From IMG/VR virus record IMGVR_UViG_3300042691_011780, positions 1-38,238 of that record: a stretch of DNA of 38,238 nt; one strand, 5' to 3'. Positions 15,032-22,457 of the stretch are shown here, one piece after another. The stretch is from a virus. Within the stretch, counting starts at the first letter, position 1. Each line of letters opens with the position of its first letter. The notes under the pieces were generated by a model that was given only the letters and a program-made list of their open reading frames with translations, did no database searches and had not been told where the DNA came from. A program made the translations under genes and the position numbers.

Positions 15032-15808
15032 TCAGTAGGATCCAGCGGCTAAGCTGGTGAAGCCGAGGTTTATCGCGAGCTTCTTCTGGGCGCGCTCGAT
15101 CTTCAGTTGCGTCACGCGGAGCCGGAACTTCACCGCAGTCTCGATCTTCTTCTGCAGCGCGAAGTCCTTGATGTTTCCGTTACGTGCCACGAAATACGGG
15201 TTCCGCGCGAACGAGTATTCGACGCCAGCGCGCGACCCGGCATACGAGCCCTGAGCGAATTTCTTGATCTTGATGTTATGGACAGCGGCAGCATTTGCCC
15301 ATCCGCTGAGAGCGAATCCGACCCGATTGCTGACATCTCGGAAGTACTTCCGCATATCAGCGCGGAACGCGATAGCCTTAGGCTCTCCCTTAGGTACTCG
15401 TCCTGCGACGCGGCGCGCCCGGTGCTCGGCTTGTATCTCAGCGGGCGTTCCGAGCACCTTGAACCCTTGCCAAATCTTCAGATTCGGGTTCTGCATCAGC
15501 TGCCTCAGTTTGCCAGCGTCCTTCCGCCGAATGTACTTGGCGATAGATGGATAGAAGCCTCTCCCGGTTTGCTTCGCCTCGTAGCTCTGATAGTTCACTG
15601 CCTGCGCGACCCGGTTGAGGTCGGTGCGAATCGTGTTCACGCCAGCCATCCGGCTCGGAGGAGGCGTATTGCGGACTGCGCTTGCGACGAGGTACTTCGT
15701 TTCCTCTCGAATGATAGGGCCAAGCTCCAAACCAACCCGCTGAGACAGCTCGTAGAGCTTCGTCTCAAGCTGGCGCGACTCTATGGAGATTTGAAACGAC
15801 TCGCTCAT
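15032..15808 (-). CDS. Tail completion / minor tail protein (gpZ-like position)
   Basis: The start MSESFQISIESRQL is the ATG overlapping the preceding stop (ATGA). The 258-residue basic protein has an N-terminal helical part (RQLETKLYELSQRVGLELGP), then Arg-rich segments and a C-terminus of alternating helices. Position before the gpU-like gene suggests lambda gpZ or an HK97 gp10-like head-tail completion function. It is longer than typical gp10 proteins. Confidence 0.65.
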   Translation of the reverse strand: MSESFQISIESRQLETKLYELSQRVGLELGPIIREETKYLVASAVRNTPPPSRMAGVNTIRTDLNRVAQAVNYQSYEAKQTGRGFYPSIAKYIRRKDAGKLRQLMQNPNLKIWQGFKVLGTPAEIQAEHRARRVAGRVPKGEPKAIAFRADMRKYFRDVSNRVGFALSGWANAAAVHNIKIKKFAQGSYAGSRAGVEYSFARNPYFVARNGNIKDFALQKKIETAVKFRLRVTQLKIERAQKKLAINLGFTSLAAGSY

Positions 15809-16122
15809 ATCACCTTGCAGACATCGAGTTCGCATCCGGTGCCCTCGGCGTCGTAGCGGATCTGCTCGACGAAGTAGGTCACGCCAGATCGCACCAGCGT
15901 CTGCGTGAGAGACGGACCTGAGATCAGCTGCGAGGTCAGGAGGAAGATCGTGTACTTCGACTCGGACCTCCGCTGATCCTCGAAGGCGTCAAAGACGTCC
16001 CGCGACAGCGCCCATACGCCGGTCACGGTAGACCCGCCCATCGCAAAGGTGATTCCCGCCTGATCGAGAATCGCTCCGAAGTCGGTGGCTAGTTGAGCCG
16101 GGTCGAAGTCGCGAACTGCCAT
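15805..16122 (-). CDS. Small head-tail connector-type protein, 105 aa
   Basis: The start MAVRDFDPAQLATDFGAIL was chosen because upstream in-frame sequence is antisense-like Arg-rich and reads into the glycosyltransferase gene. The 105-residue protein has ITFAMGGSTVTGVWAL and SGVTYFVEQIRYDAEGTGCELDVCKV, compatible with the beta-barrel stopper/neck proteins (gpFII-like). It is coupled to the next gene by ATGA. Confidence 0.6.
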   Translation of the reverse strand: MAVRDFDPAQLATDFGAILDQAGITFAMGGSTVTGVWALSRDVFDAFEDQRRSESKYTIFLLTSQLISGPSLTQTLVRSGVTYFVEQIRYDAEGTGCELDVCKVI

Positions 16123-16144
16123 ACCAAAGTCGCTCTTGGCAAAT

Positions 16145-16741
16145 TCAGCGCGTAGGCGGCGGCGCCTCCGAGACAGCGTCGCTGTAGCGATAGTGATGCA
16201 GCACCTTCGAGATGTGCATCTCTCCGGTCGCATCCATCACCAGATGCTTGGCCCACGCCCAGTCCTCGCCGTAGTTCGATGCCGGGAACCGGACGCGCCT
16301 CGCCATATCTCCACGCCACGCGCATACGTGCCACGCGCTGCGTTTAAACGACGGCTGCTTGAACGCCTCGTTTTGGTGCCTAAGAGAGAACGAGCAGATC
16401 GCCTCGACTCCGTTGACCACAGCCAGCTGGTCAAAGGTGATGACCGATGTCCTAGGCGTTGCGACCGCGATCGTGTCCGTGAGCAAACGAACGTATTCTG
16501 GCGCTACCCAGTCATCATCATCGCAGAATGCCACGAACTGACCTCGGGACATCTGTACGAGCGCGTCCCGCTTTTCGCCGATGGTCCGCATCCGGTTGTC
16601 GAGGAAACTCAGAACCTCGACTTTCTGCGGCTGCTCCAGCTGTGCGATCTGGGTCTGTAACTCATCGATCAGCGGCAGAAGATGCGAGGCGATGCGGCGA
16701 GGCGTCGCCGGGATCAGGATTGAGAGAGCTGGGATTTCCAT
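16145..16741 (-). CDS. GT-A (GT2-like) glycosyltransferase in the virion operon
   Basis: This 198-residue enzyme starts MEIPALSILIPATPRR. The nucleotide-sugar site is shown by FLDNRMRTIGEKRDALVQMSRGQFVAFCDDDDW, where the acidic run CDDDD (about residues 73-77) is the DxD-type metal site. The downstream NYGEDWAWAKHLV is the usual acceptor-side ED motif. It would transfer a sugar from a nucleotide donor to an acceptor not identified here: virion protein, DNA, or a product of the neighbouring two-domain enzyme. Its start overlaps the end of that enzyme by 28 bases. Confidence 0.8.
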   Translation of the reverse strand: MEIPALSILIPATPRRIASHLLPLIDELQTQIAQLEQPQKVEVLSFLDNRMRTIGEKRDALVQMSRGQFVAFCDDDDWVAPEYVRLLTDTIAVATPRTSVITFDQLAVVNGVEAICSFSLRHQNEAFKQPSFKRSAWHVCAWRGDMARRVRFPASNYGEDWAWAKHLVMDATGEMHISKVLHHYRYSDAVSEAPPPTR

Positions 16742-18447
16742 TGAGGTGCGTCAGGGTTGCGGCTGCGAAACAGGGCTTCTCCAGCGGTGTAGCGAGCCTG
16801 CTGGTTGTTGTGGCGGTAGGTCGCGTCCATCGGCGCTTTGCCGAAACAAGGATGGCAGTGCTCGAAGGTGATCCAAGACCGGGCGTCGATGACCACCTTG
16901 TCGCGCCCGGCGCGATAGGAAAACTCGTTGTCCGAGAACACGGACTCGTAGCCTTCGTGGAAGACCTCCCGTCCCTGTTGCTCGTATCGAGCGCGAGACA
17001 GGATCGCCATACAGAGGAGGTCATCCTTGCGGTGCCCGTCTGAGACGGCGATCACGACTGGCTCCTTCTTGAGATCGATGCCATCGCAGGCGTTGAGTAG
17101 CATCTGGTCCCAGCCGCGAACCGGCATCCAGTCATCGGAGAGCTGCACCAGAAGCTCGCCTCCCGCCATCCGAGCGGCGCCGTTCCAAGCTGACACGCAA
17201 CTCTGCTTCGGACTCAGGTAGGTCAGGAACTGTTTGCCCATCTCCACCGAGGTAGCGTCGTCGAGGTCGATAGCGAAGATGTGCTCGATTCGAGTCGGGT
17301 CGCTGGCGTAGTTGAGCCAAGCCTCTCGCGTCTGGAATGCCTTCGAGCTTCGATTCCGCGTAGCGTGCAGCAGGCTGATCTTCGGAGCCACGCCCGCGTG
17401 ATACTGCCATTGCGCCAGATCCGCCGCAGCTTTGTTCCCGCTGGCGCGACAGGCTCGGGCATAGAGGTCGTAACCGGCCCAGCCGTACCACTTGACTTCG
17501 TGCGTCCACGGTCGGTCCTTCGGCAGCGGCTCTCGGAGCGATGCCATCCGGTCCGCCCAGTACTTCGCCTTGTCGTATTCCTTGAACTCGAAGTTCAGCA
17601 GGATCATCGCTGCGATCGCCTCACGGCACCAAGGGTAAATCCCGTGCGCCTCCATCAGCCAGAGGTTCGCGTCGCGTCTCGACGAACTGAGCTTCGCCAA
17701 ATTGAGCAGCGTCTCGTAACGGAAGGCTGGCTGGAGATTCGGGAACGCCAGCGCGATCTTCCCAAACTCGATGGCGGCTTCCCTATTCTGAGAGCAGAAA
17801 TGTTCCTGATGGATGTAGAAGTATTGGGTCGCTGCCTCCTTCACGGAGTGCGACAGGATGCGGAGGTTCCGGCGCCGGTTCTCCTTCTTCACCTCGATAG
17901 GAGCGTGCAGCCAGACCGGCTCCTCCCAGTCTTCGTGCTTATCTCCCGGCATCAACAGGAAGTTTTCGTGAACCGAGTGATACCACTTCCGACCCTTCTG
18001 GAAGAAGTCGCGGGCAATGGCTCGCTCCCGGTAGAGCTTCTTGCCGGTGCCCTGCACATCGTAGTAGCAGCGGACCATTGCCAGATCGGAACCCGCCTGC
18101 TCCAGCCTGTGCCGGAACGCCTTCGCATCTCCGACGAACTTATCATCGCAGTCGCACCAAATGAGCCATTCGCCATCGCCATTCTGGAACGCGAGATTTC
18201 GCGCGGCAGCAAAATCATCCACGTGGTCCCAGCCTTCTGCGCCGATGCCGTTGCGGTATTCGCTGACGACGCAGGCGATGTCGCGTTCGCGGCACCATAG
18301 CTGCGCGAGCCCGATCGTGTCGTCCGGCTTTAGGCTTCCGACAGCCCGCGTGATCGACAGTTGATCGAAGGTTCCCTCGAACGAGTTCAGCATCCGAACG
18401 ATGTACTGCTCCTCGTTCCCGCAGATGACACAGAGTGAAACGCGCAT
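16714..18447 (-). CDS. Two-domain GT-A glycosyltransferase with helical middle
   Basis: This 577-residue protein has an N-terminal GT2-like domain (residues 1-170; MRVSLCVICGNEEQYIVRML; DDFAAARNLAF; WLIWCDCDD as DxD site; RGRKWYHSVHENF-like acceptor motif). A helical TPR-like middle follows (about 210-350). A second GT domain (about 365-550) has PKISLLHATRN, NGAARMAGGELLVQLSDDW and FEHCHPCFG. Two catalytic centres suggest a disaccharide or repeating sugar addition. It is the first gene after the capsid terminator, with an 18-base leader and no SD. Confidence 0.8.
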   Translation of the reverse strand: MRVSLCVICGNEEQYIVRMLNSFEGTFDQLSITRAVGSLKPDDTIGLAQLWCRERDIACVVSEYRNGIGAEGWDHVDDFAAARNLAFQNGDGEWLIWCDCDDKFVGDAKAFRHRLEQAGSDLAMVRCYYDVQGTGKKLYRERAIARDFFQKGRKWYHSVHENFLLMPGDKHEDWEEPVWLHAPIEVKKENRRRNLRILSHSVKEAATQYFYIHQEHFCSQNREAAIEFGKIALAFPNLQPAFRYETLLNLAKLSSSRRDANLWLMEAHGIYPWCREAIAAMILLNFEFKEYDKAKYWADRMASLREPLPKDRPWTHEVKWYGWAGYDLYARACRASGNKAAADLAQWQYHAGVAPKISLLHATRNRSSKAFQTREAWLNYASDPTRIEHIFAIDLDDATSVEMGKQFLTYLSPKQSCVSAWNGAARMAGGELLVQLSDDWMPVRGWDQMLLNACDGIDLKKEPVVIAVSDGHRKDDLLCMAILSRARYEQQGREVFHEGYESVFSDNEFSYRAGRDKVVIDARSWITFEHCHPCFGKAPMDATYRHNNQQARYTAGEALFRSRNPDAPQWKSQLSQS

Positions 18448-18464
18448 AAGGCTCGGCGCCTCGT

Positions 18465-18501
18465 CAAAAAGAAACCCGCTCCCCAGCGAAGGAGAGCGGG
18501 T
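18465..18501 (-). terminator. Intrinsic terminator after the major capsid gene
   Basis: The minus strand has ACCCGCTC (18494-18501) pairing with GAGCGGGT (18474-18481), followed by TTTCTTTTT (18473-18465). It lies 28-64 bases after the capsid stop and right before the glycosyltransferase pair. A second stem, ACGGGT/ACCCGT (18509-18523), precedes it. Confidence 0.85.
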
Positions 18502-18528
18502 CGAGCGAACGGGTGCTACCCGTAAGCG

Positions 18529-19494
18529 TTAGGCGTACTGAGTGGTGATCAGCTGACCAGCGTTCGTGTTGATGACCTTCTCAGAGACGTACTGAGCGGC
18601 GCGCACGATGTTGCTCTTGATGCTTTCGTCGCGGTACGTGAACACGCCAACCGCAGGCCCGTACTCAGACCAGTTCAAGGTGTACCCAGCGCCACCGCCG
18701 AAATAACCGGCGCCGCCCTCGGTCACGGAACCGACCCAGATGTACGTATTCGGCCACACGTTCGCGGACGAATAGGCGACGCCCTCGGGCGCGGCGTCGT
18801 AGGACGCGCGACCGATGAGCACCTCCTGCACGCCGAAGACCTGAGCCGCCGCCTCGGTCGAGGCGTTGAGGATGGTGTCGGAACTGATCCCGACGCCACG
18901 CAGGCGATTCTGGAACTTCGTCGAAGCGCGGATGCGGGTCCACACCTGATACGGGATCACAACGCGGAGGTTGTTCACCGCCTCGCCGTTCGCCAGAAGG
19001 CGATCGATGGCCAGCTGGACGTCTTCGCCGACATCGAAGGTGGCTAGGTTCGCAGTCGTGTAAGCCGTGCCCGAATTCGTCGCAGTGAAGTTCGAGGTGT
19101 TGAACACCTGAGCCTGCACGCGCAGTTCGTGCGCGAGGAGCAGCTTACGCTGCGCCAGCTTCGCGGCCATCACCTCAGCGTCGAAGAAGCGCTGGATGTC
19201 CGCCGAGATCACATCGTCAACGGCTTCCTCATATCCCCACTCCTGAGCTAGGTAGCTTTCGTACTGGAAAGCACGGGTGCCGCGAGCAAAGGACGAGTAT
19301 GGAGCGCGAGGCTTCACCTCGGTCTTGAGCAGCTGACCCTGCTGCAGACGGAAGGACGGGTACTGACCAGCGCGAACCGGGACGTTCAGAATCGGCAGCA
19401 CGCGGGTGCCGATCAAGTTCGTCTCCCAGTCCTTCGCCTGTTCCAGTACACCAGCGATATCGCCGCGAAAGATCGCGGCAGTATTAGAATACAT
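18529..19494 (-). CDS. Major capsid protein (HK97-fold)
   Basis: This 321-residue protein of the expected size has no signal or membrane segment. It shows capsid-like features: an N-terminal arm, FRLQQGQLLKTEVKPRAPYSS, a long helix DIQRFFDAEVMAAKLAQRKLLLAHE (spine-helix position, about residues 100-125), VVIPYQVWTRIRASTKFQNRL, and a C-terminal WSEYGPAVGVFTYRDESIKSNIVRAAQ as in this capsid group. Order protease-decoration-capsid supports the call. An intrinsic terminator follows directly, which fits very high expression. The start is ATG after an AT-rich SD-less leader. Confidence 0.88.
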   Translation of the reverse strand: MYSNTAAIFRGDIAGVLEQAKDWETNLIGTRVLPILNVPVRAGQYPSFRLQQGQLLKTEVKPRAPYSSFARGTRAFQYESYLAQEWGYEEAVDDVISADIQRFFDAEVMAAKLAQRKLLLAHELRVQAQVFNTSNFTATNSGTAYTTANLATFDVGEDVQLAIDRLLANGEAVNNLRVVIPYQVWTRIRASTKFQNRLRGVGISSDTILNASTEAAAQVFGVQEVLIGRASYDAAPEGVAYSSANVWPNTYIWVGSVTEGGAGYFGGGAGYTLNWSEYGPAVGVFTYRDESIKSNIVRAAQYVSEKVINTNAGQLITTQYA

Positions 19495-19513
19495 AGTAGG
19501 TAAAGATTAAGGG

Positions 19514-19864
19514 TTAGATGTTCTTCGGGATAAACTCGATGACGGCGCCAGCGCTCGAAGTCGTCGTCAGCGACTTGCCGACGATGTTCGTGCCGGTCGT
19601 CGCGAGCAGACCGTTACTGCCGAGATACAGCGTGTCGCCGACCGTGACGGGACCGGCGGTCAGCGTGCCATTCAGCGTGCCGTTGTTGGTGAAGAACGCC
19701 ACGGTGACGTAATCACCGGACGCGGCGTCGACGACGGCGATGCCGTCGCAAGCGGTGGAGGTCGAGAGACCGACGCCGCGATTGTTGGAGATCACGACGC
19801 CGAGGGCGTGCGTGATAACCGTGTTGGCGAGGAACGTGCCCGTTCCGACATAATTGGTAGCCAT
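19514..19864 (-). CDS. Head decoration protein (DUF2190-like)
   Basis: This 116-residue beta-rich protein (MATNYVGTGTFLANTVITHALGVVISN; AASGDYVTVAFF; VGDTLYLGSNGLLATTGTNIVGKSL; GAVIEFIP) matches the DUF2190 capsid-decoration family, which forms trimers on the shell. It lies between the protease/scaffold gene and the capsid gene, as in many siphophages. The leader is A/C-rich (CTCCAACTCACAATGG) without an SD. Confidence 0.8.
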   Translation of the reverse strand: MATNYVGTGTFLANTVITHALGVVISNNRGVGLSTSTACDGIAVVDAASGDYVTVAFFTNNGTLNGTLTAGPVTVGDTLYLGSNGLLATTGTNIVGKSLTTTSSAGAVIEFIPKNI

Positions 19865-19876
19865 TGTGAGTTGGAG

Positions 19877-20827
19877 TTAGAACTTAACGATTTCGCCCTG
19901 CGAGACCCGCTGGCGGTAAGCAGCGTACTCGCTGGAGTGATTCTTGATGCAGAACGCCATCGCGGAAGCGAAGTCGCCCTTGAGCTCGTCGCGCTTGGCG
20001 CGCAGCAAGTCCTCGAAGCGCTTCGACTCCTCCTTCTTGGAGGAGGCTTCAGCCGTCACGACAGGCGCGGCGGGCGCACCGATCGTTTTGGCGAATTCCT
20101 TGAGCGCCGCCTCAGCCGCCTTGGTGGCAGCGAGCTGCGCGATTTCCGCCTGCGTGCTCATCGCAGCAGGCTTGTCTTCGGGCTTCGGCGCACCGGCCTC
20201 CAACTTGGAGAGGCGCTCCGACAAACCCATCATAGCGGATTCGATCATACCCGCGATTTCCTTCTTCACTTCATCGTTCATAGGAATGGTGATTTCGATC
20301 TCAGGTTTCTCCTCCTCGGGCGTGGTGCCCTCGGCGGTCTGAAAAGCTTTGAGGCGACGCTCGAACAAACCCTCGGCGTTTGCCGCAGGGTCTGAAACGA
20401 GGTCCACCGAGTAGATCTCCGAGCAGCGCTGGAGCATCTTCTTGTCAGCGCCGACTTCGACGGCGCCCGAAAATGCGATGGAGAGCCCGAAGGTATCAGG
20501 GATCTTCTCGGCGATCTCCAGAATGTACGCCCGGTGCGGCGAGTTTTGCAGGAGGTGCAGGTCGCCGAGGAGCTTCGGCCCATCGATGCGGAGATTGTCG
20601 ACGAAGCCGATAATGTCGCCAGCGCCGCCGTGGTGATCCATCTTCACCTTCAACCCGCCCTCGTACTTCAGCGCCGCTTCCTTGACTTGTTCGAGCGTAG
20701 TCGCGTCGATAGTAACGCCGTGCCCGAGAGCCGGTCCCTCGCTGATAAGCGAGACGCCCTTGATGACGCCAGCCTCGGCATCGATCTGTCCAGAGGCTAC
20801 AGCAAAAGTGATAGTAGGCTTCATCAT
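19877..20827 (-). CDS. Prohead protease (S78-like) fused to scaffold-like C-terminus
   Basis: This 316-residue protein has an N-terminal protease domain (1-160). Its marks are MDHHGG (63-68) with the candidate catalytic His, GFVDNLRIDGPKLLGDLHLL, and the Ser in TFGLSIAFSG (113-121), as in HK97-type prohead proteases. The C-terminal half (about 183-316) is a charged, Ala/Glu/Lys-rich helical region typical of a scaffold that is degraded during maturation. An internal in-frame ATG at 20279-20281 could yield a separate 134-residue scaffold. The ATG overlaps the stop of the small membrane gene. Confidence 0.85.
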   Translation of the reverse strand: MMKPTITFAVASGQIDAEAGVIKGVSLISEGPALGHGVTIDATTLEQVKEAALKYEGGLKVKMDHHGGAGDIIGFVDNLRIDGPKLLGDLHLLQNSPHRAYILEIAEKIPDTFGLSIAFSGAVEVGADKKMLQRCSEIYSVDLVSDPAANAEGLFERRLKAFQTAEGTTPEEEKPEIEITIPMNDEVKKEIAGMIESAMMGLSERLSKLEAGAPKPEDKPAAMSTQAEIAQLAATKAAEAALKEFAKTIGAPAAPVVTAEASSKKEESKRFEDLLRAKRDELKGDFASAMAFCIKNHSSEYAAYRQRVSQGEIVKF

Positions 20828-21042
20828 TTAATAAACAGTTTCGTCAAGATTGGCACCAAAACGCCACAGGCGCCGACCGCTCCGATCCACTTCCAGAGGT
20901 GCTTTTCGTGCGTCACGATCTTGCGCTCGATCCACTCAACCCGAGTGGCAAGACCTCGATGGCCCATTTCCTCGTCGCCGATGATCGCCTTTTCGATCCG
21001 CTCGACCGAGGTTTGCAGTTTGTCGAAGCTCTCCGGTGTCAT
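20824..21042 (-). CDS. XhlA/holin-like small membrane protein, 72 aa
   Basis: This 72-residue protein has an N-terminal coiled-coil region (SVERIEKAIIGDEEMGHRG; RVEWIERKIVTHEKHLWKW) and a C-terminal transmembrane helix (IGAVGACGVLVPILTKLFIK). This is the topology of hemolysin XhlA-type lysis proteins. Next to the 3-TM-holin-like gene it suggests a lysis pair. ATGA overlaps the protease start. Confidence 0.65.
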   Translation of the reverse strand: MTPESFDKLQTSVERIEKAIIGDEEMGHRGLATRVEWIERKIVTHEKHLWKWIGAVGACGVLVPILTKLFIK

Positions 21043-21473
21043 TTGGAACGAGTCAGTTGGTGCCGCACGCCGAGCCAGAAATAGACGCAGGCGAAGGACA
21101 CGGTTAAAATCTCAGGCTGAAGTCCGGCAAGCTGATCCGCCGGTCGGCTCCAGATGTACCAGCACGCGCCGCCCACCATAAGCGGGCGTACCATCTGCGT
21201 GCAGAAAGCAGCGACGGTCATCAGACCGTGCATCCAGTTCGGAGCGGTAGGCGGCGGCGTGTAGCCTGTCCCAGCCGTACCCTCGACCGCTTTGGCAAAC
21301 GCCTCGACTTCCGCGATGGCAATTTGCTTCTCCTTGAGCGCGGCGATCTCAGCGATGCGGCGCTTACTCGCAGACCACTCCTTCAGTTCGGCAACGCCGG
21401 ACCCGAGTAGCTGCGTGATGCCGCCGAGGATTGTACCTCCAGCGGCTGATGCGAGAAACGAGACAAGGCTCAT
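21039..21473 (-). CDS. Holin-like membrane protein (3-TM holin family-like)
   Basis: The start is taken at ATG 21471-21473, two bases after a preceding stop; a TTG three codons upstream is possible. The 144-residue protein has an N-terminal hydrophobic segment (LVSFLASAAGGTILGGITQLLG), a charged helix (EWSASKRRIAEIAALKEKQIAIAEVEAF) and two C-terminal membrane segments (MVRPLMVGGACWYIW and ILTVSFACVYFWLGVRHQ). This is the layout of GTA-type three-TM holins, which open the inner membrane for endolysin. Confidence 0.65.
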   Translation of the reverse strand: MSLVSFLASAAGGTILGGITQLLGSGVAELKEWSASKRRIAEIAALKEKQIAIAEVEAFAKAVEGTAGTGYTPPPTAPNWMHGLMTVAAFCTQMVRPLMVGGACWYIWSRPADQLAGLQPEILTVSFACVYFWLGVRHQLTRSK

Positions 21474-21475
21474 CG

Positions 21476-21640
21476 TCAGCAACCCGCTAGGATGCCGACA
21501 ACGAGAAGCAGCCCGACGACCAGAGTCGCGAGCTGCGCCTTGGTCAGCAGATCAATTTTCCTTTCCGCCGGTAGGTTCGACCAGCGGGACCAGAGTTCGC
21601 AGAGCTTTTTCAAGGAGTTCGTGTTCGGAGCGCGTACCAC
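21476..21640 (-). CDS. Putative nested membrane ORF, 54 aa (GTG start, low support)
   Basis: This frame overlaps the 50-residue gene out of phase and ends with a hydrophobic helix (LATLVVGLLLVVGILAGC) right before its TGA, which lies two bases from the holin-like ATG. The GTG at 21638-21640 has no SD. The clean transmembrane C-terminus and tight coupling make translation plausible. It could be a lysis accessory protein, or only an untranslated coincidence. Confidence 0.35.
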   Translation of the reverse strand: MVRAPNTNSLKKLCELWSRWSNLPAERKIDLLTKAQLATLVVGLLLVVGILAGC

Positions 21641-21704
21641 GGAACTGAGCCGCAGCTTGCGCGAGGATATCGAGTGCCTGTTTCGGAGTCGGGTTTTGGT
21701 CCAT
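21552..21704 (-). CDS. Small helical protein, 50 aa, in the lysis region
   Basis: The ATG at 21702-21704 has a strong GAGGTGATTT ribosome binding site. The product MDQNPTPKQALDILAQAAAQ continues with FRGTRSEHELLEKALRTLVP and is soluble and helical. No family recognised. It is too small for many gene finders but has the best SD of this region. It precedes the holin-like genes. Confidence 0.7.
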   Translation of the reverse strand: MDQNPTPKQALDILAQAAAQFRGTRSEHELLEKALRTLVPLVEPTGGKEN

Positions 21705-21725
21705 AAATCACCTCAGCGCGTCAAA

Positions 21726-22046
21726 TCAAACGCGCGTCAGAGCGAGATTCGCGGCGGCGCAATCGAGTTGGTACTCGGTGTCGTCGACGGTTTCGGACCA
21801 GCCGTCCCATTGCGCCTGCGTCATCGAGACGTTCCCGTTTTTGAGCATCGTCGTAACTTCCTGCGCGGGCACCTCTGGCACGTAGTCGGGATCGCCCTCA
21901 GTGCCGGAAGCCGGAACGGTCGGCACAATCGTCACGGACTGAAGCTCGTAGTAATAGCCGGGAGGCGGGCCAAGCTCACCAGCGCGAAGGTACAGCGTGT
22001 TGGCAGTACCGGGAAAAACGTCAACGGGTTGGATAGCGGTTTGCAT
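21726..22046 (-). CDS. Fibre-associated unknown protein, 106 aa
   Basis: This 106-residue protein begins MQTAIQPVDVFPGTANTLYLR, contains PPPGYYYELQSV and TMLKNGNVSMTQAQWDGWS, and ends LDCAAANLALTRV. The same style of small protein is often encoded after tail fibres; function unknown. It has an SD-less start. Confidence 0.65.
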   Translation of the reverse strand: MQTAIQPVDVFPGTANTLYLRAGELGPPPGYYYELQSVTIVPTVPASGTEGDPDYVPEVPAQEVTTMLKNGNVSMTQAQWDGWSETVDDTEYQLDCAAANLALTRV

Positions 22047-22055
22047 AGGGAGAGA

Positions 22056-22454
22056 TTAGGTGAGGTACGGATCGGGCGCGAGGATGACGGCAGGGTCGAG
22101 GCCAAGCTGGGAGCACATTGCCAGCACGGTTGCATTGTTCGACCAGAACCAAGCGTAGTTGGTCCAGAGGAACTGCTGCTCCGCAGGCAGACCGGCGATG
22201 AGCGCCATCAAGTCAGCAAGCTTCCCGGCATCGACGACGCGTGAAGTAATCGTGTCCTTGCTGACGCGATAGGGTTGCGGCGGCGGGATCGGCTTTACGA
22301 GCCACGCGCACGCCTCCCACACGGGCGGCTGCTCGGTGGCCGGATCGTAGCTCGGCGGGACGGTGACGACCCACCCTTTCCGCTCCAGCGTAGCGATGAC
22401 GGACGGGTCGGTCTCGGAGCGGAGCTCGCAGTCGAGGACGAGATAGGTAGGCAT
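22056..22454 (-). CDS. Fibre-associated unknown protein, 132 aa
   Basis: The 132-residue product begins MPTYLVLDCELRSETDPSVIATLERKGW and has VWEACAWLVKPIPPPQPYRVSKDTITSRV. Its VSKDTITSRVVDAGKL segment resembles the linker of small proteins coded after fibres. It could be a fibre-assembly chaperone or a minor virion protein, but no motif proves this. It lies between the lectin-like gene and the lysis region. Confidence 0.65.
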   Translation of the reverse strand: MPTYLVLDCELRSETDPSVIATLERKGWVVTVPPSYDPATEQPPVWEACAWLVKPIPPPQPYRVSKDTITSRVVDAGKLADLMALIAGLPAEQQFLWTNYAWFWSNNATVLAMCSQLGLDPAVILAPDPYLT

Positions 22455-22457
22455 AAA

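Noticed and set aside
17281-18300. Plus-strand frame of 339 codons opposite the glycosyltransferase
   Set aside because: Antisense to a gene with clear catalytic motifs; its composition is shadow-like and it has no ribosome binding site.
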